A stretch of DNA of 52,555 nucleotides from JAFGPF01 sp964500415. Its GTDB lineage: Bacteria > Chloroflexota > Dehalococcoidia > Dehalococcoidales > RBG-16-60-22. Positions 42,925 through 52,008 of the stretch are shown here, piece by piece. The stretch covers positions 1 to 52,555 of the forward strand of contig CAZCOB010000011.1 in NCBI GenBank assembly GCA_964500415.1, read 5' to 3'. The notes beneath the pieces were generated by a model, which was not told where the DNA came from, did no database searches, and was given only the letters and a program-made list of their open reading frames with translations. The position numbers and the translations under genes were made by a program. The stretch's first letter is position 1; each line of letters opens with the position of its first letter.

Positions 42925-45261
42925 ATGAAAGACTCACCAAAAACAAAAAAACAGCTCATCGAAGAGCTACAGGAAGCGCGTCAGCGGCTTGACGCACTGG
43001 AAGCGCCAGAAGCCGAGCGCCAGCAGGCAGAGGAAGCACTAAGGGAGAGCGAGGAAAAGTACAGAACGCTGGTTGATAATTCCATCATTGGCATAGTGAA
43101 TGTTGATTTATCCGGCAAAATCACCTACGTTAATAAAACTATACTGCAGAGTACCGGTTATTCCCGGGATGAGCTGGTGGGCAAGAATGGGTTCAGCATT
43201 GGTCTCATTCCCCCTGACACAATAAAGGTCTTGAGAAAGCGAATGAAGGAAAAGCTGCTGGGACAACCCCCCGGGCGTTTGGAGATACAGTTCAAGCGTA
43301 AGGACGGAGTATGGATATGGCTGCAACTAAGAGGCAGTTTACTCCGAATACGCAACATCCCGGTCGGCATCCAGATAGTCGGAGAGGACATAACCGAGTA
43401 CAAGCGGGCAGAGGAGGCTTTAAGAGAATCCGAGGAGAAATTTTATAAAGCGTTCCATTCCAGCCCGCAGGCAATCATCATCACCACATTGAAGGACGGT
43501 AGATTTATCGAAGTTAATGACAGTCACCAGCGTATTACCGGCCACTCGCATAAAGAATTAATCGGCCGCACCAGTGCCGATATCGATGCCTGGGTATATC
43601 CGGGAGACCGCCGCAGGGTTATTAAGACGCTCAAAGAAAAAGGCCGCATTAATAATGAGGAAATAGAGTTCCGTAAAAAATCGGGCGAAACCTATACGGG
43701 TCTGTTCTCCGCCGAACTTATCAATATCGGCGGAGAAAAGTGTATCATTTCTTCGGTGTTGGACATCACGAACCGGAAGCAAATGGAGGAAGCTCTGGCT
43801 AACGAAGCAATACGGCGGCGTATCCTGGTCGATGAATCTCTAGACGGGATAGTTGTCCTCAATGAGAACGCCGGGGTTATTGAGGCAAACCAGCGCTTTG
43901 CCGAGATGCTCGGATACTCTCCCGATGAAGTCCGTGAGCTCCACACGTGGGATTGGGATACTCAATGGTCACGCGAGGAACTGCTCGAGATGGGACGGAA
44001 TGTTGACGCGAAAGGTTTACGCCTGGAGACGCGTCACCGCTGCAAGGATGGCACGTTCATTGACGTTGATATCAGCATTAATGGGGCCGTGGTTGTGGGG
44101 CAAAAGCTTATCTTCTGTGTGTGCCGGGACGTCACGAAACGGAAGGAGATGGAGGAAGCGCTGCGCGAATCCGAGGAAAAGTTCTCCAAAGCCTTCCGTT
44201 CCAGTCCTGTATTCTTTGTCATAACCAGATTATCAGACGGTACGTTCTTGGACGTCAACGACAGTTTCACCCGCGCTACCGGATACACCCACGAAGAACT
44301 CATCGGCAACTCGTCCCTGGAAATGGGTATATGGGGAAAACCCGGAGACCGGGAGAAAATGCTCAAGCTGTTAAAGAAAAATGGCCGAGTTAGCAACGAG
44401 GAGTACGAACTCCGCACGAAATCGGGTGAGGTACGTACCATGCTCTTTTCGGCCGAGCAAATCATCCTTGGCCAGGAACTGTGTCTGCTTTGCGTTTCAA
44501 CCGACATTACCGAATACAGGCAAATGGAAGCGCAGGCCCGCGAAGCCGAGTACCTGAGAGAACTTGATAGACTGCGTACGGAGCTGCTGGCCAATATCTC
44601 TCACGAGCTCCGCACACCCCTGGCCGGCATCAAGGGTTTCGCCACCATGCTCCTGGACTATGAAGACAGGTTGAAACACCATGAAAAGCGCGAGTACCTC
44701 CAGACCATCGATAAAAATACCGACCGCCTGGTAGAGCTTATCGAGCAACTGCTGGAAATGTCCCGCCTCGAAGCGGGAATGCTCTCCATAAATCTAAAGC
44801 CCGCCAGCATTCTCAAGCTTTGCCGGGACACTATTCACGAAGTACGCATCAGGTCAACTACCCATGAATTTACCCTGGACGTACCGCCGAAATTACCCAG
44901 GGCAAATGTTGATGCCAGGCGAATTCGGCAGGTCCTGGATAACATCATTGATAACTCCCTGAAATACTCCGAGGCAGGCACCGAAATTAACCTGGCCGTC
45001 CGCCCTGAAGGACGCGAGTTGTTGTTCACCGTCACCGACCACGGGGCAGGTATCCCGCCGCATGACCTGCCGCGGGTTTTCAACCGGATGTTTCGCTCCT
45101 CCAGAAAACCCGGGGTGGCCGGCGCCGGACTGGGTCTCTCCATATGCAAAGGACTGGTGGTGGCTCATGGAGGCAGAATCTGGATAGAAAGCGAAGAAGG
45201 TCAGGGAACCAGGTGCTTCTTTACCCTGCCCCTAGATAACGGAAAAGGGAAACCGACCTGA
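42925..45261 (+). CDS. Multi-PAS sensor histidine kinase
   Basis: The protein has 778 residues from ATG 42925; ATG 42892 is an alternative and neither has a clear Shine-Dalgarno. An N-terminal coiled coil (about 1-50) is followed by four PAS domains, each with the G-x-(I/F)-x-x-V-N or E-V-N-D pattern and linked by repeated LRESEEKF helices. PAS2 and PAS4 are close paralogues (KAFHSSPQ and KAFRSSPV). HisKA has ELLANISHELRTPLAG with His at about 560, and HATPase has DNIIDNSLKYSEAG and GAGLGLSICKGLV. No TM is seen, so it senses in the cytoplasm. It is coupled to a receiver gene with a 1-nt overlap. Confidence 0.88.
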   Translation: MKDSPKTKKQLIEELQEARQRLDALEAPEAERQQAEEALRESEEKYRTLVDNSIIGIVNVDLSGKITYVNKTILQSTGYSRDELVGKNGFSIGLIPPDTIKVLRKRMKEKLLGQPPGRLEIQFKRKDGVWIWLQLRGSLLRIRNIPVGIQIVGEDITEYKRAEEALRESEEKFYKAFHSSPQAIIITTLKDGRFIEVNDSHQRITGHSHKELIGRTSADIDAWVYPGDRRRVIKTLKEKGRINNEEIEFRKKSGETYTGLFSAELINIGGEKCIISSVLDITNRKQMEEALANEAIRRRILVDESLDGIVVLNENAGVIEANQRFAEMLGYSPDEVRELHTWDWDTQWSREELLEMGRNVDAKGLRLETRHRCKDGTFIDVDISINGAVVVGQKLIFCVCRDVTKRKEMEEALRESEEKFSKAFRSSPVFFVITRLSDGTFLDVNDSFTRATGYTHEELIGNSSLEMGIWGKPGDREKMLKLLKKNGRVSNEEYELRTKSGEVRTMLFSAEQIILGQELCLLCVSTDITEYRQMEAQAREAEYLRELDRLRTELLANISHELRTPLAGIKGFATMLLDYEDRLKHHEKREYLQTIDKNTDRLVELIEQLLEMSRLEAGMLSINLKPASILKLCRDTIHEVRIRSTTHEFTLDVPPKLPRANVDARRIRQVLDNIIDNSLKYSEAGTEINLAVRPEGRELLFTVTDHGAGIPPHDLPRVFNRMFRSSRKPGVAGAGLGLSICKGLVVAHGGRIWIESEEGQGTRCFFTLPLDNGKGKPT

Positions 45262-45644
45262 TGAAAAAGCCCGATGATAACACCGTGCTGATCGTGGAGG
45301 ATGAGGCTGATATCCGTACTTTCGCCTGCCGCGTTCTCCAACTTGAGGGTTATCGTTGTCTTGAGGCTGAAAACAGTGAAGAAACCTTCCGCTTCATAAG
45401 GGAAACTAAGGTCAATCTGGTGCTGCTGGACTTAAAACTGGCCGAAAATAACGGTTGGCTAATACTGGCTCGGTTGAAGAAAAACAAGGAAATGGCGTCG
45501 ATTCCGGTAATTGTATCTACCGCTTCTTCCGGTGAACAGCAGCGGGTCTCTGCCCTTGAGATGGGTGCCGTAGAATACCTGGTTAAACCCCTCAGTGCCA
45601 ACACGCTAAAGGAAGCCGTCGCCCGCATCCTGCCGCTTAAGTAA
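45261..45644 (+). CDS. Single-domain response regulator (CheY-like)
   Basis: The 127-residue receiver has the acidic cluster E13-D14, phosphoacceptor Asp57 (LVLLDLKL), Thr/Ser in VSTASS and Lys in YLVKPLSA. No output domain is present, so it is a phosphorelay or interaction partner of the PAS kinase, whose stop TGA overlaps its ATG. Confidence 0.92.
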   Translation: MKKPDDNTVLIVEDEADIRTFACRVLQLEGYRCLEAENSEETFRFIRETKVNLVLLDLKLAENNGWLILARLKKNKEMASIPVIVSTASSGEQQRVSALEMGAVEYLVKPLSANTLKEAVARILPLK

Positions 45645-45656
45645 TAACGCCCCCCT

Positions 45657-46130
45657 TTAAAACTTCCCCTTGAGTGCTTTATATGTATCCTCCAGTGCCT
45701 GCGGTACAATCCTGATATCGTCCAGGACGGGCACGAAATTGGTATCTCCCTGCCACCGGGGGACGATATGGCTGTGAAAATGGTCGTCGATGCCGGCCCC
45801 GGCCACTTTCCCCATGTTGGCTCCAATGTTAAAGCCACCCGGATGAAATTCTTCTCTCAGTACGCGGATGCTCCGGCTGACCAGTTCAAAATGCTCGTTC
45901 CGCTCTTCTTCCGTAAGTTCATCCAGAACGGGAGTATGACGGTATGGAGCCACCATCAGGTGACCGGGGTTATAAGGATAGCTATTCAACATGATGAAAT
46001 TTTTTTCGCCTCGGTAAACAATATAATTCTGTGCGTCTTTTTCCTCTTTAGGTTTATCGCACAGAATGCACCCCTCCGGTTTATCCTGGAGGATATACTG
46101 TATACGCCACGGCGCCCAGATATGCTTCAT
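45657..46130 (-). CDS. HIT-family nucleotide hydrolase/phosphorylase
   Basis: The 157-residue protein has the histidine triad H117-x-H119-x-H121 in DDHFHSHIVPRW, and CILC at 21-24, a zinc site typical of the Ap4A-phosphorylase-like HIT branch. HLMVAPYRHTPVLDEL is also characteristic. Likely substrates are dinucleoside polyphosphates or aminoacyl-AMP. Convergent with the receiver gene. Confidence 0.9.
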   Translation of the reverse strand: MKHIWAPWRIQYILQDKPEGCILCDKPKEEKDAQNYIVYRGEKNFIMLNSYPYNPGHLMVAPYRHTPVLDELTEEERNEHFELVSRSIRVLREEFHPGGFNIGANMGKVAGAGIDDHFHSHIVPRWQGDTNFVPVLDDIRIVPQALEDTYKALKGKF

Positions 46131-46255
46131 AATATATTCTCCCTGCAGTTGCTATTTTAAGCGGCAACAGATACAGCCGTCAATTCTTACTCCTTAGCCC
46201 CGCCGCCCTCGCGGCATCTGCATCTTACTCTCATTCTACCACCTCCTCACCTCAC

Positions 46256-46284
46256 TTGGCTTCAAACCAGCTATATGCTATAAT
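46256..46284 (+). promoter_or_regulatory. Promoter of the small basic protein gene
   Basis: TTGGCT at 46256-46261 and a perfect TATAAT at 46279-46284, 17-bp spacer; start near 46291. Confidence 0.6.
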
Positions 46285-46321
46285 TAACACTGAAATTCAT
46301 AATTTACGCAAGGATAAAAAC

Positions 46322-46450
46322 ATGGCCGTCAAACCCGCGAAACCCGAAAAGCAAGTTAAAGACCTCCCGACCTTTATTGAAAACGTCAATAAAAAAGACA
46401 AACCTAACGGGAAGAAAATACGTTTTGCCTTTACCAAGCGTAAGAGATAG
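46322..46450 (+). CDS. Small highly basic protein, 42 residues
   Basis: ATG 46322 has AAGGA 7 nt upstream and a consensus promoter. The product is rich in Lys, ends with a Lys/Arg cluster (FTKRKR) and has a short central DLPTFIENV stretch. An upstream in-frame TTG at 46256 lies inside the promoter and is rejected. No family recognised. A nucleic-acid or ribosome contact is plausible from charge alone. Confidence 0.55.
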   Translation: MAVKPAKPEKQVKDLPTFIENVNKKDKPNGKKIRFAFTKRKR

Positions 46451-46462
46451 TAAACTATAGCT

Positions 46463-47473
46463 TTATCTTTTACGCTGTCGTCTTCTTATTGAAAACGGCT
46501 CATCCCCCGAAAAATCAGGTAAAAATATTTCTGGCGACTCCATACCCTGCAACCAACCGTTCTGGATTCCCAGCCTTTCTACTATCTTAACCACCCTGGC
46601 ATACTCTTCAGGTAATATTTTCCTGTTCAGCTCTCTGTATTTGTAAGCACGATGTGCCGGATGGTACTGGGACATGATACCGACAGCCACATCAGGTGAA
46701 ATTTCGCTAGCCAGCCATGTCAACGATTCCTCGCTGCCGGCGATATCATTGGGAAGTATCAGGTGACGTATTATCAGACCTTTCCGGGCGATGCCTTCGC
46801 CATCTACCTCCAGGTTGCCGACCTGCCGGTACATTTCCTTGATAGCGGCACGGGAGCTATCCGCATAATGACGTACCCGCGAGTATTTCCTGCCCATTTC
46901 GTTCGAAGCGTAACGTAAATCGGCGAGGTAAATGCTTATTATACCATCGAGCTCCCGCAGAGTCTTCAATGAATCGTAGCTGCTGGTGTTATAGACCAGC
47001 GGCAGCTTCAGTCCCATCGGCACCGCCTCCAGAACAGCCTGTACAATCTGGGGCACGAAGTGCGACGGCGTCACCAGATTGATATTATGGCACTTCAATC
47101 CGTCCTGTAGATAGAGCATGCGCTCCCCCAGCACACGGGTGCCGACCTCACAGTATTTCTGAGTTTCCGGGTCCTGGCTTATCTGGTAATTCTGGCAATA
47201 GACACACCGCAGGTTGCAGTTACCGAAGAATATTGTCCCCGACCCCCGGCTACCGGAAAGAACCGGCTCCTCGCCGTGGTGAGCGCCGACCGACGAGACA
47301 ATCGGGAGGTAACCGGAATTACATGAGCCCACCTTCCCCTTTATTCGGTTAGCGCCGCATTCCCTCGGGCAGATATCACATTCTGCCAATCTCGCCTCGA
47401 GCCTCTTGGCACGATGTTCCAGTTCACCCGAATGGTACAGCGCTATATATCCCGGTTCATTATTCCCTGTCAT
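46463..47473 (-). CDS. Radical SAM protein, PflA-like (COG1313 type)
   Basis: The 336-residue protein has the radical SAM cluster motif C86-x3-C90-x2-C93 (GNCNLRCVYCQNY) and an N-terminal Cys set (C32, C35, C39, C51) like other PflA-like proteins of this group, which probably hold an additional cluster. GIMSQYHPAHRA is also typical. It is described in the family as a putative pyruvate-formate-lyase activating enzyme, but many members lack that role; the substrate protein here is unknown. It stands 75 nt downstream of glnS on the same strand. Confidence 0.85.
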   Translation of the reverse strand: MTGNNEPGYIALYHSGELEHRAKRLEARLAECDICPRECGANRIKGKVGSCNSGYLPIVSSVGAHHGEEPVLSGSRGSGTIFFGNCNLRCVYCQNYQISQDPETQKYCEVGTRVLGERMLYLQDGLKCHNINLVTPSHFVPQIVQAVLEAVPMGLKLPLVYNTSSYDSLKTLRELDGIISIYLADLRYASNEMGRKYSRVRHYADSSRAAIKEMYRQVGNLEVDGEGIARKGLIIRHLILPNDIAGSEESLTWLASEISPDVAVGIMSQYHPAHRAYKYRELNRKILPEEYARVVKIVERLGIQNGWLQGMESPEIFLPDFSGDEPFSIRRRQRKR

Positions 47474-47548
47474 GATGACAATGCGCAGATTTTATATAAC
47501 TCCGCCACAATCCGTTTCAGGCAGCATTCAGATAACAGAAAGTGATAA

Positions 47549-49243
47549 TTATTGTTTCTGCTGCTTCTGTATCTTAGCCCAGGTATCCCGGAGCGATACT
47601 ATCCGATTGAATACCAGTTTTTCCGGAGACGAAACGGGGTCAACGCAAAAATATCCCTGCCTTTCAAACTGGTACCGATTTCCTGGTGGGGCTCCGGCAA
47701 GACTAGGTTCGACCCGACACGATGTCAATATCTCGAGGGAATCGGGGTTTATATAATCCCTGAAATCAGCGCCATCTTCCACGTTCGTAGGATCTTCCTT
47801 GTTGAACAATTTATCGTATAAACGTACTTCGGCTTCGATTGCATGCTCGGCTGAAACCCAGTGCAACGTGGATTTTACCTTGCGTCCGTCCGGGGAATTA
47901 CCACCACACGTGGCGGGGTCATAAGTGCAGTGAACCTCGACCACCTCTCCGCTCTTTTCATCTTTCACCACACCCACGCAGGTAACAAAGTACGCATACC
48001 GCAGCCTCACTTCACGACCCGGCACCAGCCGGAAGTACTTCGGCGGTGCATCTTCACAGAAATCCTCCTGTTCAATATACAGAACACGCGAAAACGATAC
48101 TTTTCTTGTACCTGCCGCAGGGTCCTCGGGGTTATTTACCGCATCGAATTCTTCCACCTGACCCTCCGGGTAGTTATCAATTATCAAACGTAGCGGTCGC
48201 AGCACCCCCATAACACGCTGTGCCCGCTGGTTTAAGTCCTCCCGGAGGCAGTATTCCAGAAAGGCCATATCGACGGTGCTATTCGTCTTGGCCACTCCTG
48301 TGCGCTGGCAGAAGTTCCGAATAGCCTCCGGCGTGTAGCCACGCCGGCGCAAACCGGAGAGGGTCGGCATACGCGGGTCGTCCCACCCGCGCACGAATCC
48401 TTCCCGTACCAATTGCAGCAACCTACGCTTACTCATGATGGTATAGTTAAGATTGAGTCTGGCAAACTCTATCTGTTGAGGATGATAGGCGCCCAACTCG
48501 TCCAGAAACCAGTCATAGAGAGGGCGGTGGTCTTCAAATTCCAGCGTACAGATGGAATGGGTAATTCCTTCAATGGAGTCCTCGAGGCCATGAGCCCAAT
48601 CGTACATGGGATAGATACACCATTTATCGCCGGTGCGGGGGTGCCTGGCGTGCAGGATACGGTACATGACCGGATCACGCATATTCAGGTTGGGAGAGTT
48701 CATATCAATCTTTGCCCTGAGCACGCGTGAACCATCCGGGAATTCACCGGCACGCATGCGCTCAAATAAATCAAGGTTCTCCTTTACCGAACGCTCTCGG
48801 TAGGGACCTAGCCTGCCTGGTTCGGTCAGGGTACCGCGATAGTTCCTGATTTCCTCCGCGCTTAACTCATCGACGTATGCCTTGCCTGCCTCGATGAGTT
48901 GTACGGCGTATTTATACATCTGCTCGAAGTAGTCCGAGGCGTAGCATAGGCGGTTCTCCCAGTCGAACCACAGCCAGTGTATATCCCGTATGATGGAGTC
49001 GATATACTCCTGTTCTTCCTTGACAGGATTGGTGTCGTCGAATCGCAAATTGCAGAGGCCGTTGAACTCCTCGGCAATGCTGAAACTGATCCAGATAGCC
49101 TTGGCATGTCCGATGTGCAGGTAGCCGTTTGGTTCCGGTGGAAACCGGGTGTGTACGCGTCCACCGTACTTGTTCGTCAGAAGGTCCTGGCGGACAATAT
49201 CCCTTATAAAGTCGCTCGCAGGTGTGGTTTTGTCTGTGGTCAT
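47549..49243 (-). CDS. glnS: Glutaminyl-tRNA synthetase
   Basis: The 564-residue class I synthetase has HIGH at 43-46 (PPEPNGYLHIGHAKAI), the KMSKS-like IMSKRRL, and the GlnRS-specific LRFDDTNPVKEEQEYIDSI and C-terminal anticodon-binding beta-barrels. Its presence means Gln-tRNA is made directly, at least in part. ATG overlaps the gltX stop (ATGA), so the two synthetases are translationally coupled. GlnRS has a patchy distribution in bacteria and is usually taken as transferred from eukaryotes. Confidence 0.95.
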   Translation of the reverse strand: MTTDKTTPASDFIRDIVRQDLLTNKYGGRVHTRFPPEPNGYLHIGHAKAIWISFSIAEEFNGLCNLRFDDTNPVKEEQEYIDSIIRDIHWLWFDWENRLCYASDYFEQMYKYAVQLIEAGKAYVDELSAEEIRNYRGTLTEPGRLGPYRERSVKENLDLFERMRAGEFPDGSRVLRAKIDMNSPNLNMRDPVMYRILHARHPRTGDKWCIYPMYDWAHGLEDSIEGITHSICTLEFEDHRPLYDWFLDELGAYHPQQIEFARLNLNYTIMSKRRLLQLVREGFVRGWDDPRMPTLSGLRRRGYTPEAIRNFCQRTGVAKTNSTVDMAFLEYCLREDLNQRAQRVMGVLRPLRLIIDNYPEGQVEEFDAVNNPEDPAAGTRKVSFSRVLYIEQEDFCEDAPPKYFRLVPGREVRLRYAYFVTCVGVVKDEKSGEVVEVHCTYDPATCGGNSPDGRKVKSTLHWVSAEHAIEAEVRLYDKLFNKEDPTNVEDGADFRDYINPDSLEILTSCRVEPSLAGAPPGNRYQFERQGYFCVDPVSSPEKLVFNRIVSLRDTWAKIQKQQKQ

Positions 49244-50748
49244 TGGTCTCTATTGTCCTCCTTTTCTTCTAATCCCTTTCGGTTGCTTTCCAATTTGGTA
49301 ATCGCGACCTTAATCCTTTTCAGACATTTTTCTTTACCAAGTACCGCCATAGTCTCAAAGAGGGGAGGGGTGGCGGTACGACCGGTGGTAGCCGTACGGA
49401 GCAGTCCGAAAAGCTGTCCCGTCTTGAGCCCCAAATCCCCGGCGAGAGGACGGAGCGTATCATCCAGCAGTTCATGGTCGAAGCTATCCAGTGAAGAGAG
49501 TCTTTCTTGAGCGGCTTTCAATGCCACTAACGAGGCTTCTGGAGTCATCTTCTTGCCTACCAGTAAAGAAGGTTCATATTCCGGCGTGTCTATAAAGAAG
49601 AAGCTGGCATAGACAGCTGCTTCCTCAAGCGTATTTATACGCTCCCGTATTAGCGGCATGATACGCCGGACATAGTCCGTATCCAGCGGCCGTTTTACCT
49701 GTTCAGGCAGGCCTTTCTCCAGGAAAGGGAGCGCCCGCTGCGCGAGGTCTTCTATATCAAGACTGCGGATATAAACCCCGTTCATCCATTCGAGCTTGTC
49801 GCGATTGAATACGGCGCTCGTTTTGCCGATTCTTTCCAGCGAGAAACTCGTAATAAGCTCCTGCCTGGTCATAAGCTCGGTTTTATCGTCGAGGGACCAG
49901 CCGATTAAGGCGATGAAGTTGAACATCGTTTCCGGCAGGTAGCCTTTCTCCCGAAATTCGAGGATGGAGACGTCGCCGTGACGTTTGCTGAGCTTGGCGC
50001 GGTCCGGCCCGACGATGAGGGGGTGGTGGACGTATAGCGGCGGCTCGTAGCCGAGGGCCTCATAAAGGAGAAGGTGCCGGGGGGTACTGGATAGCCACTC
50101 TTCGCCGCGAATGACATGGCTGATTTCCATGGCATGGTCGTCGACGACGCTGGCGAGGTGATAGGTGGGATAGCCGTCCGATTTGAGCATGACGAAGTCG
50201 TCGATGGTGGCGTGCTCGAAGGAGACGTCGCCGTAGATAAGGTCGTTGAAGCTGGTTTTGCCTTGCAGGGGGACCTTGAAGCGTACGACGGGGACGATGC
50301 CTTCGGCCTGTTTTTGCGCACGTTCCTGCGGGGTGAGGTCGCGGCAGTGGCGGTCGTAGCCGGATGGCTGCTTGCGGGTGGTTTGCTCCCGGCGCATCTG
50401 TTCGAGGCGTTCGGGGGAGCAGTAGCAGTAGTAGGCGTCGCCCTGGTCGACGAGTCGTTGGGCGGCTTCTTTATAGAGGTCGAGTCGTTGGGACTGATAG
50501 TAGGGAGCGTAGTCGCCGCCGATATCGGGTCCTTCGTCCCAGTCGAGGCCGAGCCAGCGGAGTCCTTCCATGATATAGTCGACGGCGCCTTCGACCTTGC
50601 GGGTGACATCGGTGTCCTCGATGCGGAGGATGAACCTGCCGCGGGCGTGGCGGGCGAGGAGCCAGTTGAACATGGCGGTGCGGATACCGCCGACGTGAGG
50701 GCGGCCGGTGGGACTGGGGGCGAAGCGGACTCTTACTGACCGGGGCAT
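49240..50748 (-). CDS. gltX: Glutamyl-tRNA synthetase
   Basis: The 502-residue class I synthetase has the HIGH-type motif PSPTGRPHVGG (18-21) and KMSKS-type AKLSKRHGDVS (about residues 250-258), plus LRIEDTD. It charges tRNA-Glu; with GlnRS encoded next to it, it is probably the discriminating form. AAAGGA precedes ATG at 50748. It is first in the gltX-glnS operon. Confidence 0.95.
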   Translation of the reverse strand: MPRSVRVRFAPSPTGRPHVGGIRTAMFNWLLARHARGRFILRIEDTDVTRKVEGAVDYIMEGLRWLGLDWDEGPDIGGDYAPYYQSQRLDLYKEAAQRLVDQGDAYYCYCSPERLEQMRREQTTRKQPSGYDRHCRDLTPQERAQKQAEGIVPVVRFKVPLQGKTSFNDLIYGDVSFEHATIDDFVMLKSDGYPTYHLASVVDDHAMEISHVIRGEEWLSSTPRHLLLYEALGYEPPLYVHHPLIVGPDRAKLSKRHGDVSILEFREKGYLPETMFNFIALIGWSLDDKTELMTRQELITSFSLERIGKTSAVFNRDKLEWMNGVYIRSLDIEDLAQRALPFLEKGLPEQVKRPLDTDYVRRIMPLIRERINTLEEAAVYASFFFIDTPEYEPSLLVGKKMTPEASLVALKAAQERLSSLDSFDHELLDDTLRPLAGDLGLKTGQLFGLLRTATTGRTATPPLFETMAVLGKEKCLKRIKVAITKLESNRKGLEEKEDNRDQ

Positions 50749-51085
50749 GGCATTCCTTTCTTACGAGTTCTACCAGACCATTTTAGCATCATGGGTGGAA
50801 AGATTCTAGACAGGGCGAAAATACGGTAAACAATTGGAGGGTAAAAGGGGGAATCTGGTGCGTGAATTGTTTTTAGAGTTATGTCATTTGCAATTTCCGC
50901 AACTGCATACGGGGTTTTAGGGGAGCGTAAAATTGCGACACGGGAGGGTTGACTTTTATGGTGTGAATTGTTTTGGGAAATCAATTATTTGAAAAAGTGG
51001 GGTTTTGTCGCGGGGGGGGGGTACAGAAAGGGGATAAGAAAAGCATTACTTTTTTAGAGTTATGATGAAATATGACAACCTTTCC
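50749..51085. other. Intergenic boundary with G10 tract and direct repeats
   Basis: No gene is visible. It contains a run of ten G at 51012-51021 and two direct repeats: TTTTTAGAGTTATG at 50870-50883 and 51051-51064, and GTGAATTGTTTT at 50862-50873 and 50963-50974. Base composition shifts here from GC-rich gltX to the AT-rich operon downstream. Confidence 0.55.
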
Positions 51086-51114
51086 TTGATTTGACCACAT
51101 TAAAGAACTATAAT
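51086..51114 (+). promoter_or_regulatory. Promoter P1 of the toxin-antitoxin-like operon
   Basis: TTGATT at 51086-51091 and TATAAT at 51109-51114, 17-bp spacer. The start near 51121 gives a leader of about 39 nt before ATG 51160. Confidence 0.6.
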
Positions 51115-51127
51115 CAAAGTAGACATC

Positions 51128-51156
51128 TTGACAAATATAACTTTACAGGTTATAAT
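51128..51156 (+). promoter_or_regulatory. Perfect-consensus promoter P2 at the toxin start codon
   Basis: TTGACA at 51128-51133 and TATAAT at 51151-51156, 17-bp spacer, 12 of 12 matches. The predicted start (about 51160-51163) coincides with the toxin ATG, so transcripts from P2 would be leaderless or lack the toxin start. Confidence 0.65.
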
Positions 51157-51159
51157 GAT

Positions 51160-51507
51160 ATGTATCAATATATATATTACACAAAAAATAGTGGCCGACA
51201 ACCAGCAGTAAAATTCAGAGATAGACAGCCAAAAAATATTAAAGCCGATATCGATGCTAAGGTCAGGAAATTAAAAGAAAACGGTGTTGACGTTCTCATT
51301 AACACGGCTATGGTAAGCTGGCTCGGCACAAAAGACCTATATGAATTGCGTAATAGGGGACTTGGGTGGAGAGTAGCTTTTTATTTTGATAGAGGAATCA
51401 ACACATTCGTACTATTATGTGGATTTAAGAAACAAAGTAATTTACAGCCTTCAGATATTGATCAAGCTAGACGTTATTTAAAAGAATATCTTAGTGGGAG
51501 GGATTGA
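51160..51507 (+). CDS. RelE/HigB-like (phage Gp49-type) toxin candidate
   Basis: The protein has 115 residues from ATG 51160, with a weak AGG ahead; the frame is open to TTG 51091. The pattern is that of Gp49/HigB-like RelE-fold proteins: PAVKFRDRQPKNIKADIDAKVRKLKENG, then DLYELRNRGLGWRVAFYFDRG, INTFVLLCGFKKQSN, and ARRYLKEYL at the end. Such proteins usually cleave mRNA at the ribosome. Basic residues follow the LYELR strand as in active members. The antitoxin gene starts 3 nt after the stop. Confidence 0.8.
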   Translation: MYQYIYYTKNSGRQPAVKFRDRQPKNIKADIDAKVRKLKENGVDVLINTAMVSWLGTKDLYELRNRGLGWRVAFYFDRGINTFVLLCGFKKQSNLQPSDIDQARRYLKEYLSGRD

Positions 51508-51510
51508 ATT

Positions 51511-52008
51511 ATGGTCCGAACGCCGGATGAGGACTTAAAAAGAGAATTACAAGACCCGGAATATGTAAAACTGTATGGTGCTTCAGACTGCAAAGCGGAA
51601 ATTGCCATCACGCTTTGTATAGCAAGACAGGCTTCGGGAAAGACACAGAAGGAGGTGGCAGACTCAATGAGTCTCAGCCAACCATACATCGCTAAATTGG
51701 AGGGAGGGGAGGCAAACCCCACAATTGGCACTATCGGTAGCATACTAGCTGTGCTCGGCCGTAGATTGGACACAAATACTGTGCCTTTAATCCCAGAGCC
51801 AGCACCAATGAATATCAATACATGGTCTGCAGCTGGCATAAATGCAAGTGACTTAGTAGGTGTACGTATTGGTCAACAGGAACCATCCATTGACCAATGT
51901 GCGGCTAACGATTACGGTTACTATAATGCAGCAGTAACAGCAATTATTTGGCCTCCACCTGAGGCAGAAGAACATCGGGCTAAAATCACTGTAGGAGGTA
52001 CTGTTTAA
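51511..52008 (+). CDS. HigA-like XRE antitoxin candidate with long C-terminal extension
   Basis: The 165-residue protein has an XRE helix-turn-helix at about residues 30-85 (QASGKTQKEVADSMSLSQPYIAKLEGGEANPTIGTIGSI), preceded by the DPEYVKLYG helix often seen in HigA partners. Typical antitoxins of this type end near residue 95-105. Here about 70 more residues follow (from INTWSAAGIN to the end), of unknown fold and with strand-like AVTAIIWPPP. GGGAGGG lies 10 nt before ATG. It probably represses P1/P2 and neutralises the toxin. Confidence 0.8.
   Translation: MVRTPDEDLKRELQDPEYVKLYGASDCKAEIAITLCIARQASGKTQKEVADSMSLSQPYIAKLEGGEANPTIGTIGSILAVLGRRLDTNTVPLIPEPAPMNINTWSAAGINASDLVGVRIGQQEPSIDQCAANDYGYYNAAVTAIIWPPPEAEEHRAKITVGGTV

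Noticed and set aside
50116..50739. 207-codon plus-strand ORF
   Set aside because: It is antisense to gltX; the repetitive Val/Ala/Gly composition reflects GC-rich codons of the real gene.
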